In this document: piece by piece, positions 6,638 through 14,433 of the stretch
Position numbering within the stretch: position 1 is the stretch's first letter
How the letters are laid out: each line of letters starts with the position of its first letter
NCBI GenBank assembly: GCA_902373595.1
Contig: CABKMX010000003.1
Span: 1 to 19,983, forward strand
Origin: an uncultured Christensenellaceae bacterium
GTDB taxonomy: Bacteria > Bacillota > Clostridia > Christensenellales > UBA3700
Direction of reading: 5' to 3'
Length of the DNA stretch: 19,983 bases
Program-made: the position numbers and the translations under genes
Notes under the pieces: generated by a model
What the model was told of the DNA's origin: nothing
The model's database searches: none
Seen by the model: the letters and a program-made list of their open reading frames with translations, nothing else

Positions 6638-9178
6638 ATGAAAGAAAACAAAGCCGCACAAAAACTCGCCAAGGCGAGGGCAAGGCACAAACACAAGAGG
6701 GATTCTCTCAAATTGAAAATGGCGGAAAGGATCTATCCTTCCGTCGAGACGGGGTTGAGTTCGGCGCAGGCGGAAGAGAGGACGAAGGCGGGACTTGTCA
6801 ACACCAAGACTTCGACAGGCAGCAAGTCCTATCTGCGCATAGTCGCCGAGAACATCTTCAACTTTTGCAACACCGTCACCATCGCGCTGATGATTCTCTT
6901 AATCGCAATCGGCGCGTGGGATTATGCGATCTCTTCGTGCATCATCCTCATCAACATCGCGATCGGCATTTGGCAGGAGTTCAAAGCCAAGCGCACCGTC
7001 GACAGGCTGTCGCTGGTCGGGCGGTCGGTCTGCGACGTCGTCCGCGACGGTAAGCGCACGTCGATCGCGACGCAGGAGCTCGTGCTCGACGACATCTACT
7101 ATGTAGCCGCAGGCGCGCAGGTGCCTGCCGATTCCACCGTCAAGAGCGGCGAGATCGAGGTCGACGAATCGATTTTGACGGGCGAATCTCGCCCCGTCCG
7201 CAAGAGAGCGGGCGACGCGATACTTGCCGGGAGCACAATCCATGCGGGCGAGGCGTGCTGTCTTGCGGACAGGGTCGGACAGGACAGATACATCGAGGGC
7301 GTCGCGCGCATAGCAAAGCGCGTAGGCAAGCCCAAGAGCAAGATCTTTGCGGTGCTCGACTCGTTGATCAAGGGCATCTCGATTGTGCTTGTGATACTTG
7401 CGGCGTTCCTGCTGATTGCAGAGCGCGTCGCGGTCGGCGGACCGTGGAAGGACACGATTATATCGGTGTCGAGCAGTGTGCTTGGAATGATCCCGATCGG
7501 CATGTTCCTCTTGACGTCGACGGCGCTTGCGGCGTCGGTGCTCAAGATGTCGCGCAAGCATGCGCTCGCGCGTGACCTCTACGGCATCGAGATGTTGGCG
7601 AGCGCGGACGTGCTGCTTCTCGACAAGACGGGGACAATCACCGACGGCAAGCTCGAACTTGTCGAGACGCTTGCGCTCGACGAGACGATATCGGCGCCCG
7701 TGCTGCTCAACACAATCATGAAGGAGACCAAGGACAGCAAGTCGACCGCGATGGCGCTTTTGCACGGCGCCGGCGAGGCGGAGTCGCTGCCCGTGTCCGA
7801 TGTGATGAGCTTTTCGAGCGCGCGCAAATACAGCGCGGTCACGCTCGAGGGAGGCAAGACATATGTCTTGGGTGCGCCCGACTTTGTAGGTGTGCCGGAC
7901 GGACAGGTCGCCGAGTTCATTGCCGCAGCGTCCGAAAAGGGGCGCAGGACAATCTTGCTGTCGTCGTTCGACGGCGCGATCGCCGACATCGACCGCAACA
8001 AGACGACGCCGCTCTTTGTGTTCGCGCTCGAAGACACGCTGCGCGACAACGTCAAGACGACGCTCGATTGGTTCTATGACAGCGAAGTCGACATCAAAAT
8101 CATTTCGGGCGACGACCCGACCACGGTCGGCAACATTGCCGCAAAGGCAGGTATTCGCAACGCCGGAAGCACGTTCAACTGCAACGGCGCGACCGACGAA
8201 CAGATTGCCGAAAACGCCGAAAAGACCGCGGTGTTCGGGCGCATATCGCCCGAGCAGAAGTGCGCGGTCGTCAAGTCTTTGCAACAAAAGGGGCATACCG
8301 TCGCGATGATAGGCGACGGCGTCAACGACGTCAAGGCGCTCAAACAGGCGGACTGCTCAATCTCGTTCGCCGCGGCAAACGAGGTCGCGCGCAACATCTC
8401 GCGCATCGTGCTTATGGACAACAACTTCATGACGCTGCCGAGCATCGTCCAAGAGGGCAGACAGGTCATAGGCAATGTCGAAAAGGTGTCCGCGCTGTAT
8501 GTGATGAAGAACATTTTCGTGATGTTCATGACTCTGCTCTTTGCAATCGTGACAATCGCGACGGGCAGGAGCAGCTATCCGTTCGACACCAAAAAGATGT
8601 TGATGATTGAGTTCTTTGTCATCGGCGTGCCTACGTTTGTGTTCGCGCTGCAGCCGACAAAGGCGCGGCCGAAAGGGGACTTTTTGCGCAACATTCTCAA
8701 GTCCGCGCTTCCGGCGGCGGTGTCGCTGATATGCGCAGCCGGCTTCATGCTAATTCTCACCTCCGCGATTGACATTCCCGGGACGGAAGAAGAGGTGTTT
8801 GCGCTCAAGGCGACAGCGGCGACATATGCGCTGACGATGGCGGGTTTTGTCGCATTGACGGTGATCAGCATGCCGCCCGACAAGTTGAGATTGGCGACCA
8901 TAGCGCTTATGTTTGGAGTTTCGCTGCTCGCGGCGTACATCGACAAGAGCTTTTTGGGCGGTACCTTCCTCGCGATGGAGACGCTTCCTGCCGTATATAT
9001 CGGCTACATAGCCGCGGCGATGGCGATAGGCTTCGTCACGCTGATGCTGTCGAGAAAGGCGGCGACGGTCATCGATGACAAATACGGGGACGGGATAAAG
9101 GCGTTTTTCGACTCGCTCACAAGCGGAGAAAGACGCAAAAATCGCAAGAAAACGAGAAACGGGTCGCGAAAAACATGA
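6638..9178 (+). CDS. P-type cation-transporting ATPase, Exp7/CtpE-like
   Basis: This 846-residue membrane pump couples ATP hydrolysis to cation transport. It shows TGES (181-184, actuator), DKTGTITDGK with phosphorylated D329, and the hinge motif GDGVNDVKALKQAD (559-572). Hydrophobic pairs lie at about 75-115 and 245-300, with a C-terminal bundle at about 618-830. It lacks heavy-metal CPC and N-terminal metal-binding domains. The fourth membrane helix reads GMIPIGMFLLTS (283-294), like pumps related to pneumococcal Exp7 and mycobacterial CtpE, but without the PEGL glutamate of calcium pumps. The first 28 residues and the C-terminal tail are highly basic. The start has only a weak GGGG upstream; no better in-frame start was found. 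Calcium is the best guess for the ion, with low certainty. Confidence 0.9.
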   Translation: MKENKAAQKLAKARARHKHKRDSLKLKMAERIYPSVETGLSSAQAEERTKAGLVNTKTSTGSKSYLRIVAENIFNFCNTVTIALMILLIAIGAWDYAISSCIILINIAIGIWQEFKAKRTVDRLSLVGRSVCDVVRDGKRTSIATQELVLDDIYYVAAGAQVPADSTVKSGEIEVDESILTGESRPVRKRAGDAILAGSTIHAGEACCLADRVGQDRYIEGVARIAKRVGKPKSKIFAVLDSLIKGISIVLVILAAFLLIAERVAVGGPWKDTIISVSSSVLGMIPIGMFLLTSTALAASVLKMSRKHALARDLYGIEMLASADVLLLDKTGTITDGKLELVETLALDETISAPVLLNTIMKETKDSKSTAMALLHGAGEAESLPVSDVMSFSSARKYSAVTLEGGKTYVLGAPDFVGVPDGQVAEFIAAASEKGRRTILLSSFDGAIADIDRNKTTPLFVFALEDTLRDNVKTTLDWFYDSEVDIKIISGDDPTTVGNIAAKAGIRNAGSTFNCNGATDEQIAENAEKTAVFGRISPEQKCAVVKSLQQKGHTVAMIGDGVNDVKALKQADCSISFAAANEVARNISRIVLMDNNFMTLPSIVQEGRQVIGNVEKVSALYVMKNIFVMFMTLLFAIVTIATGRSSYPFDTKKMLMIEFFVIGVPTFVFALQPTKARPKGDFLRNILKSALPAAVSLICAAGFMLILTSAIDIPGTEEEVFALKATAATYALTMAGFVALTVISMPPDKLRLATIALMFGVSLLAAYIDKSFLGGTFLAMETLPAVYIGYIAAAMAIGFVTLMLSRKAATVIDDKYGDGIKAFFDSLTSGERRKNRKKTRNGSRKT

Positions 9179-9196
9179 ACAGGAGAACAAGAGGAA

Positions 9197-9940
9197 ATGA
9201 GTGAAGCCCACATGCACGACAACCACAGACAGAGAATGCGTGCGAGAATCGAAAAGAACGGCATTCTCTCTCTGCAAGACCACGAAATCTTGGAATATTT
9301 GCTCTATCCGTTCGTGCCGCGCAAGGACACAAATCCCATCGCGCACAATCTGATAGCAAAGTTCGGATCGTTCGAAGCGGTGGTCAGCGCCGATCCCAAG
9401 GCGTTGAGGACGGTGCGCAACATGACGGAGCAGGCGTCGCTGTTTTTGGCGTCGCTGTCCGGCATTTCAAGCAAGGTATGCACGCGTATGCCGGACGAAA
9501 GAGAGCGCGTCGATACATATGAAAGGGCGCGAAACTTCATGACTTCGATGCTGGAAGGGCAACTCAACGAAGTGATGCTCGCGGTGTTTGTCGACGGGCT
9601 GGGCAGAGTCAAGGAAGTGAGCGAATTGGGCAGAGGCAACGAGAGCGACTGCCATATCAGAGTCAAAGAGCTCGTGATGTTGACGCAAAACTTCAACACC
9701 GCCTATGTCTATGTCGCCCACAATCATCCCGGCGGCGCGGCGCAGCCGTCAATGAGCGACACGGAGTTTACGAGGTGGGCGGTCGCCGCGCTGGAAGTGC
9801 TCGGCGTGCGGCTGCTCGACCATATCATAGTCGGCAAAGACAGCACTTACAGCTTCAAAAAGGACGGCGACCTCGAGCGCTTCAGAAGCAACTACATCGA
9901 CTTTCTCGGCGGACCGATCTCCGGACGATACCCCAGATGA
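9197..9940 (+). CDS. radC: RadC-like JAB/MPN-domain protein (UPF0758)
   Basis: The 247-residue protein has an N-terminal helix-hairpin-helix-like region (about 10-90) and a C-terminal JAB metalloprotease-like domain. That domain shows AHNHPGGAAQPSMSD (174-188), in which H175, H177 and D188 match the zinc-binding JAMM motif, followed by LLDHIIVGKDSTYSF (206-220). The family usually has HNHPSG; here the serine is glycine, and the linker to SD is of normal length. Despite its name, RadC has no settled role in DNA repair, and its biochemical activity is unproven. The ATG at 9197 was chosen with AGGAG at 9181-9185. The next in-frame ATG (9212) has no better site. Its stop overlaps the next start. 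Confidence 0.88.
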   Translation: MSEAHMHDNHRQRMRARIEKNGILSLQDHEILEYLLYPFVPRKDTNPIAHNLIAKFGSFEAVVSADPKALRTVRNMTEQASLFLASLSGISSKVCTRMPDERERVDTYERARNFMTSMLEGQLNEVMLAVFVDGLGRVKEVSELGRGNESDCHIRVKELVMLTQNFNTAYVYVAHNHPGGAAQPSMSDTEFTRWAVAALEVLGVRLLDHIIVGKDSTYSFKKDGDLERFRSNYIDFLGGPISGRYPR

Positions 9941-10602
9941 ATTCAAAAGTCGTCACAATCGGACCCGAGGGCGAAAGATATGCGGTGACAATCGTCAAGA
10001 CGCACCGCAAGAAGGGGTGCGTAGCCGAGGTCCGCAACTGCGCGGCGGAAGTGCGCATACCGTACGGCGCGCCCTATTCGGTCGGAGAGAAGTTCGCGCG
10101 AGCCAAAGAGCAATGGTTGCTGCGTGCGCTCAGGGACAGCCGCGCGCCGACAATCGATTCGACGTCGTTTCGGCTTTGGGGCAAAGATTACGAGACCGAG
10201 TACGTCGTCTCGACGAGGTACGGCTATCTCATCGAAGGCGACAAGCTCATCGTGCGCGGTCCCGAGGGGAAGAGAGAAGAGGCGCTCAAACGAGTCAGAC
10301 GCGCCGAGACGGAAAGATTCGCCGCGGCGGCGACCGCAAAATATGCGGCAGTCATGGGGCTCAAAACGCCCGATATCAAGATTGTAGACGCCAAGAAATA
10401 TCTCGGGATGTGCTATTGCAGGCGCAACGTCGTTCACTATTCGCTGCGGCTGTCGCGCTTCCCGGTCGAGGCGGCGGAAGGAGTCGTCGTGCACGAGATC
10501 TGTCACTTTAAGGTGCAGTCGCATTCGCGCGCCTTCTACGAAGAAATGGCAAAGATATTGCCCGACCACAGAGCGAGGAGAAAATTGCTCGCACAATATT
10601 GA
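9937..10602 (+). CDS. YgjP-like (DUF45) zinc metallopeptidase
   Basis: This is a 221-residue cytoplasmic protein of the YgjP/M48-like family. The C-terminal half carries VVHEICHFKVQSHSRAFYEEM, with the HExxH zinc motif at 186-190 and a third ligand candidate at H196. The N-terminal half has the family's beta-rich layout, including RIPYGAPYSVGEKFARAKEQW (40-60), and a WGKDYETEYV segment. Family length is normally about 220-240, so it is complete. The start is the ATG overlapping the RadC stop (ATGA); longer in-frame readings run inside radC. A substrate is not established for the family. Pairing with radC, another zinc hydrolase-like gene, suggests co-translation but not a shared pathway. Confidence 0.9.
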   Translation: MNSKVVTIGPEGERYAVTIVKTHRKKGCVAEVRNCAAEVRIPYGAPYSVGEKFARAKEQWLLRALRDSRAPTIDSTSFRLWGKDYETEYVVSTRYGYLIEGDKLIVRGPEGKREEALKRVRRAETERFAAAATAKYAAVMGLKTPDIKIVDAKKYLGMCYCRRNVVHYSLRLSRFPVEAAEGVVVHEICHFKVQSHSRAFYEEMAKILPDHRARRKLLAQY

Positions 10603-10627
10603 CAGCGCCAAGGCGCTCGGAGGAACA

Positions 10628-11347
10628 ATGGCTTCAAGGTCAAAGAAAAAACGCAATGCGGCGGAACAAGCTCCCGTCGCCACGGCGGCGCCGCTCAAAG
10701 CGCAGCCGACCCGGTCCGCTCCCGGTATATGGGTGTGGGTGATGTTGGTCGCGATCATCGCGTCGTTCGCGTTCTCGTTCATTGCGTCGTATGACGTTCA
10801 GGCGACGGTCGATCTCGATCTCGGCGACAGTACGACAGAACTTTTCGAAGAGGACGACTTCCACATCGGCGCGGCGATGCTCGACATCATCTTTGCGCCG
10901 CTCGGCGGCTACGAGGGCGCGGCGCATTGGCTCGTCCAAAATTTCCCCGCGACCGCCGACAACGAGACGATGCAACAGCTTGCGGAAGCGTATATGGACG
11001 GCTATCCCGAACAGCTGCTCGCACAGCTGGACGCAGCGTTCATAGCGGTCTATGTCATAGAGGTCGCGATCGTTGTGGTCACCGCTTTGTATTTGGTCGG
11101 ATTTATCGTGCTGGTGTGCGTAAAAGGCATAAACGGGCATCTTGCCGCAATCGTCATGACCGCGGTCGTGACCTTTGTTGCGCTTGTCAGAATGGTCTTC
11201 GCAATCGCCGTCTATTCGCAAAGCACCAAGGAGTTTGTCTTGACCGCCGGCGGCGGCGCGTGGCTGACCTTCGTCGCGTTTGCGACGGCGTTGGTCGTCC
11301 TTGTCGCGAGCTATATCGGCAAGCGTAAAAAAGAGGCGTTGTCATGA
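10628..11347 (+). CDS. Hypothetical four-helix membrane protein
   Basis: I do not recognise a family for this 239-residue protein. It begins with a basic stretch (SRSKKKRN) and an Ala/Pro-rich linker. A membrane helix follows at about 35-54, then an acidic, presumably extracytoplasmic region of about 80 residues (56-136, including FEEDDFHIGAAMLDIIFAPLGG at its centre), then three helices at about 138-164, 171-196 and 207-230, with a basic C-terminal tail. The positive-inside rule puts both ends in the cytoplasm. The start has GGAGG at 10619-10623. The stop overlaps the start of the zinc-ribbon membrane protein (ATGA), so the two products may work together in the membrane. Confidence 0.75.
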   Translation: MASRSKKKRNAAEQAPVATAAPLKAQPTRSAPGIWVWVMLVAIIASFAFSFIASYDVQATVDLDLGDSTTELFEEDDFHIGAAMLDIIFAPLGGYEGAAHWLVQNFPATADNETMQQLAEAYMDGYPEQLLAQLDAAFIAVYVIEVAIVVVTALYLVGFIVLVCVKGINGHLAAIVMTAVVTFVALVRMVFAIAVYSQSTKEFVLTAGGGAWLTFVAFATALVVLVASYIGKRKKEALS

Positions 11348-12171
11348 AGTGCAGGGTCTGCGGCAGAGAGATAGGCGACGAAGAGCAATTTTGCAAATAT
11401 TGCGGGTCGGAGCAAAAACGCAAGCGCAAGCGTCTGACATGGGGCGAGCGCAAGCGCAAGAACGAGGCGGAGACAAAGGAGTTCATCGCCAAGGCGTCCC
11501 TGCAGGCCGAAGAGGTCAAAGAGGCGGCAGAAGAATCGTCGGCGTCCGTTCGCGCGGTATTCGTCGAAAGTGCCGAAAAGTACTATCGCAAGTCGGTCGC
11601 GTTGACGGTTTTGTTCGCGTTGTTGACGGTCGCGGCGTTTGCGGCGCTCGTGCTGATACGCTTCGCCGAGATGAACGATACGTTGACGGTCGTGATCGCG
11701 TTCGCGCTGCTCATCGTCGCGGCGTATTGCGCGGCGAGCTTTGCCGAAAGGCTGTATGCTGCGCGCTCGCTGTCCGCGATGCGCAAGAGCGGCAGAGGGA
11801 TCAAAAAGCTGAGATATGCTCATCCGCCCGTCATGCTTTGCGATGGCAAGATCTATCGTCTCGAACCGACCGAGAAGTGCCCCGTTTGCGGTGCGGAACG
11901 CCATCTCGAAGAGTTTGAGGGCAGACAGGTGCTCGTCTGCAATGCGGACAGGGGGCATATCGCGGTGTTGAGTTCGGAGGGACTGTTTGCGCTGGTAACA
12001 GGCGAGACCGTCGGCGGAGACGCAGCCGCGCCTATCGGGGAATCGCGCGGAAACGACGAAGAGAGCGGCGAGATCGGCGCAGAGACGATCGAAGCCGGCG
12101 AGTCAAAGACCGAAGCTGCCGGGACGGAAGCCGTCGACGCAGCCCAAAACGACGACGGCAGGACAGAGTAA
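11344..12171 (+). CDS. Membrane protein with two zinc-ribbon-like modules
   Basis: The 275-residue protein starts with a four-cysteine zinc ribbon, CRVCG (C3, C6) and CKYCG (C17, C20). A highly basic KRKRKRLTWGERKRKN segment and a charged helical stretch (40-80) follow. Two membrane helices lie at about 83-106 and 114-135. A second possible metal site follows: CPVCG (C179, C182), C199 and H205. The last 50 residues are acidic and low in complexity. Such N-terminal ribbons are common in small Firmicutes membrane proteins of unknown role. Both metal sites should be cytoplasmic if the two helices form a hairpin. It overlaps the upstream membrane gene by four bases and is the last gene before a terminator. 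Confidence 0.8.
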   Translation: MKCRVCGREIGDEEQFCKYCGSEQKRKRKRLTWGERKRKNEAETKEFIAKASLQAEEVKEAAEESSASVRAVFVESAEKYYRKSVALTVLFALLTVAAFAALVLIRFAEMNDTLTVVIAFALLIVAAYCAASFAERLYAARSLSAMRKSGRGIKKLRYAHPPVMLCDGKIYRLEPTEKCPVCGAERHLEEFEGRQVLVCNADRGHIAVLSSEGLFALVTGETVGGDAAAPIGESRGNDEESGEIGAETIEAGESKTEAAGTEAVDAAQNDDGRTE

Positions 12172-12194
12172 CTTCACAAAATAAAAAAGTGCGA

Positions 12195-12225
12195 GCATGT
12201 CCCGAAAAAGGGGCATGCTTTGTTG
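12195..12225 (+). terminator. Rho-independent terminator ending the ten-gene cluster
   Basis: GCATGTCCC (12195-12203) pairs with GGGGCATGC (12210-12218) through nine pairs, one of them T-G, around a GAAAAA loop. TTTGTTG follows. The T tract is interrupted, so termination may be partial. An A-run lies just upstream (12183-12188). Confidence 0.75.
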
Positions 12226-12252
12226 TATGATGATGACGTCCGGGAGGTACAT

Positions 12253-12894
12253 ATGAAAAATTTTCCAAAAGACATCGTCATCATTTGGTTTGACGGCGCG
12301 ATGATGAGCAAATACGATTTTGTCGAGGTCGCCGCCGTCAAGGTCGCAGACGGAATTGTGTCCGAATATTGTCAATATTTCGTCAACGCCGACATCGAAG
12401 GCAAGCCCATCGACGCGGACAGGCTTTCTCCCGAGCTCGGCAGCGTCGGCAGACAGCATTTGCTTGTAGGGACGAGTGCGGCGAATGCGCTTGACGCGTT
12501 GGCGAAGTTCATAGGGAGCAGCGTGCCGTTTGTGTGGAACGTAGAGTCACAGCGGTTGTATCAAAGATACGCGGACAGGCTCGGCGGCGCGGCAAAGGCG
12601 CTTGGCGCGACGAGAATGTTGCAGGCGATACGCCTCAAAATGCTGTTCGACAGCGACGCCAAGCACTTGAAGAGCGCTTCGTCCGTATATCGTGCGCTCG
12701 AGCGAACGGAGGAGCATTGGGGACGGACGCCGGAGATTTCGGACGGCAGGAGCGACTGTCTGAGTTTGGCGCTCGCCGCGGCGATGAGCTTGTGCGACGC
12801 CATGCGCGCGGCGGAGATATTCTATGAGGACGACGTCGACGTCCCTTGCGATTGGGAGGTCGCCGAACGCGACGGATCGGACGACGAAAGCTGA
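12253..12894 (+). CDS. Protein of unknown function, possible degenerate DnaQ-like exonuclease fold
   Basis: This is a 213-residue soluble protein. The ATG at 12253 has GGGAGG at 12242-12247, so the longer in-frame start at 12220, inside the terminator, is rejected. The N-terminus, DIVIIWFDGAMM then DFVEVAAVKVADGIVSEYCQYFVN (22-45), matches the rhythm of DEDD exonucleases (strand-D-x-E, then the AVKV-dG-F/Y-VNP strands). The glutamate partner of D14 is missing (A16). FVWNVESQRLY (93-103) sits where motif II (HNxxFD) would be. SDGRSDCLSLALA (163-175) resembles motif III, with the usual His replaced and D168 retained. If the fold assignment is right, nuclease activity is doubtful. A possible -10 (TATGAT, 12226-12231) lies at the terminator end. 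The assignment is tentative. Confidence 0.7.
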   Translation: MKNFPKDIVIIWFDGAMMSKYDFVEVAAVKVADGIVSEYCQYFVNADIEGKPIDADRLSPELGSVGRQHLLVGTSAANALDALAKFIGSSVPFVWNVESQRLYQRYADRLGGAAKALGATRMLQAIRLKMLFDSDAKHLKSASSVYRALERTEEHWGRTPEISDGRSDCLSLALAAAMSLCDAMRAAEIFYEDDVDVPCDWEVAERDGSDDES

Positions 12895-12896
12895 AC

Positions 12897-12925
12897 TTGC
12901 AAAACCGCGGCGTATATGCTAAAAT
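12897..12925 (+). promoter_or_regulatory. Promoter placed for a leaderless acetyltransferase mRNA
   Basis: TTGCAA (12897-12902), a 17-base spacer and TAAAAT (12920-12925) with TG at 12917-12918 form an extended -10 promoter. Only six bases separate the -10 from the ATG at 12932, so the predicted first transcribed base is about the A of the start codon. No Shine-Dalgarno sequence is present. Confidence 0.7.
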
Positions 12926-12931
12926 AATTGT

Positions 12932-13420
12932 ATGGAACAATTCGAGATCGTTGAATATTCGCCCCTCTATCAAGAGGACGCAAAGGATTTGCTTTTGACG
13001 CTTCAATTGCATTTGATGTCGCTCGGCGGATGCGCGCCCAAGCCGACTTTCCGCGACGAGTACCTGCCCTATCTTTTGCGAGAGGTCGAAAAGCAAAACG
13101 GAAAGATTTTTCTCGCCGTCACGGACGGCAAAGCAATCGGGCTTGTGTCGTGCAAGATATTTTTCGGCGAGGGCGACGACGCGTTTTTGATAAATCCGCC
13201 AAAGAGCGGCTTTGTCTCCGACCTCGTCGTCGCAAAGGATATGCGCGGCAAGGGCGTGGGCAAAGCGTTGCTCGCCGCCGCGGAAGAGTTTTTTGTCTCG
13301 AACGGCTGCGACCGCTTCGAGCTGACCGTCTTTGCGCCCAACAAGTCCGCATACGGTTTTTATGTCGCGCAGGGCTTTGAGCCGCGCTCGCATTATATGA
13401 TGCGCAAGATAGGGCGATAG
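12932..13420 (+). CDS. GNAT-family N-acetyltransferase
   Basis: This 162-residue cytoplasmic enzyme should transfer an acetyl group from acetyl-CoA to an amine on an unknown substrate. Motif A is clear: VSDLVVAKDMRGKGVGKALL (95-114), with RGKGVG as the pyrophosphate-binding loop. Motif B follows as NKSAYGFYVAQGFEPRSHYMMRK (137-159), including the usual FY..GF pattern. Length is normal for a single-domain GNAT. The start is placed at 12932 because the protein begins there in register with the family and no later Met precedes the first strand. It has no ribosome binding site, matching the leaderless promoter directly upstream. The next gene begins 32 bases downstream with its own GGAGGA and may be co-transcribed. 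Confidence 0.9.
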   Translation: MEQFEIVEYSPLYQEDAKDLLLTLQLHLMSLGGCAPKPTFRDEYLPYLLREVEKQNGKIFLAVTDGKAIGLVSCKIFFGEGDDAFLINPPKSGFVSDLVVAKDMRGKGVGKALLAAAEEFFVSNGCDRFELTVFAPNKSAYGFYVAQGFEPRSHYMMRKIGR

Positions 13421-13452
13421 CGCTCGAACACAGGGAGAGAGGAGGATAGCGC

Positions 13453-13825
13453 ATGCAAATGGCGATCAGGTGGGGATTCGGTATGTTTGTCGCCGCGTTG
13501 CTTGTCGCGGGAAGGGCTTGCCTTGCTTATCGCAAAGCCCAAGATCAACCCCATGTTCGGACAAGCAAGCAAGCTGTCCGTCAAAAACGAGCGTAATTGG
13601 AAGTTCGCAAACACCGTGTTAGCGCGCACCATGCTCTTTGTAGGCGCGCTCATCGCCGTCGAGACGGCGGTCATCAACCTGTTGAAAGCGGACATAAAAG
13701 TCTTTATGCCCGTTGTAATAGTCACGCTCGCTGTCGGGCTCTTCTTGATGACGTGGCTTCCGGGTGCTTGTTTGAAAAAGTATTTGCAAAAACACAATCA
13801 AGACAAAGACAAAGAACAGAGTTGA
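13453..13825 (+). pseudogene. SdpI/YhfL-family membrane protein gene with a one-base frameshift
   Basis: A GGAGGA site (13441-13446) leads to an ATG at 13453, whose frame gives one hydrophobic helix (MAIRWGFGMFVAALLVAG) and then drifts into non-family sequence, stopping soon after. The +1 frame from about 13512 continues LALLIAKPKINPMFG, then KLSVKNERNWKFAN and two more helices, to a stop at 13825. The PKIN..G....S.KNE..W.FAN pattern is the SdpI-family signature. Skipping one base in GGAAGGG near 13509-13515 joins the halves into about 123 residues with three membrane helices, the expected topology. SdpI itself gives immunity to a secreted killing factor in Bacillus. The break may be a real mutation, a sequencing error or recoding. 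Confidence 0.75.
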
Positions 13826-13840
13826 TTGTCGATTGTCGAT

Positions 13841-13879
13841 ACAAAAATCTGCCGCGGCCGAAAACGATTGCGGCAGATT
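13841..13879 (-). terminator. Hairpin terminator between convergent genes, best oriented for the minus strand
   Basis: AATCTGCCGC (13846-13855) pairs perfectly with GCGGCAGATT (13870-13879) around a 14-base loop. On the minus strand the hairpin is followed by TTTTTGT (complement of 13841-13847), so it should end the minus-strand gene at 13944-14426. On the plus strand no T tract follows, but the hairpin may still help stop SdpI-gene transcripts. Confidence 0.65.
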
Positions 13880-13943
13880 GAACATAACGCCTTTGATTAC
13901 ACGGCTTGCGCAAAGCGTTTACGGTTTTGCATCGGTTTAACCG

Positions 13944-14426
13944 TTACCAATTGCGATTTTTAACTTCCCACCAACGCAACGACTTGCAATGTTCTGCGTG
14001 CTGCAATATGTAGGCGGGCGCGTTCATTGCCCTCAACGATTTTATCTGTTCGTCAAGACATTTCATTTCCGCCTGAGCGCCGGAAGCCGATGAATGTGCG
14101 GCTTGGGATGAGGCTCCGCTCTTTGTTGCGTCGTCGAACAATTTGCGGTGATATGCGTCATGCAGAATGCAGCTTGCATACCATGCCGGGTGAGCCGTGG
14201 ATGTCGGATTGCCGACGTAAAAAGTCGGGTCGGCGCCTAAGCCTATTCCGCTGCGGTCTGCCTGTTCAATCGCGGTTACGTGATTGAGCACTGTTTGGAA
14301 TCCGATTGGATAGTGTGACCGCAACAAATCAAGCGCATAGGACGACCAAGAAATAAAGGCTCGGTCACCTTTCAGCAACAGATTCGTACCACGATATTTT
14401 TCAATTGCAATATTATCACCACTCAT
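13944..14426 (-). CDS. Protein of unknown function with an HDxxH motif, possible metallopeptidase-like
   Basis: I do not recognise this 160-residue protein. It has no signal peptide or membrane helix. The middle reads HPAWYASCILHDAYHRKLFDDA (79-100), where H89-D90-x-x-H93 sits in a hydrophobic helix as HExxH does in zinc peptidases, but with Asp for Glu. A later acidic helix, AEMKCLDEQIKSL (119-131), could supply a third ligand (E120). A Ser/Ala-rich linker (103-117) separates them. The ATG at 14426 was chosen because a near-consensus promoter overlaps the region upstream of it. The longer reading needs a TTG inside the -35. It lies between the broken SdpI gene and the restriction cassette, and diverges from the cassette. 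Metallopeptidase function is inference from motif spacing only. Confidence 0.65.
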   Translation of the reverse strand: MSGDNIAIEKYRGTNLLLKGDRAFISWSSYALDLLRSHYPIGFQTVLNHVTAIEQADRSGIGLGADPTFYVGNPTSTAHPAWYASCILHDAYHRKLFDDATKSGASSQAAHSSASGAQAEMKCLDEQIKSLRAMNAPAYILQHAEHCKSLRWWEVKNRNW

Positions 14427-14433
14427 AATAACC

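Noticed and set aside
6899..8296. A 465-codon minus-strand open frame opposite the P-type ATPase
   Set aside because: Same shadow effect; the opposite strand carries all P-type motifs.
13921..13944. ACGGTT/AACCGT inverted repeat as the terminator of the HDxxH gene
   Set aside because: It has no T tract on either strand; the perfect 10-bp hairpin with T-run at 13841-13879 is the better terminator.
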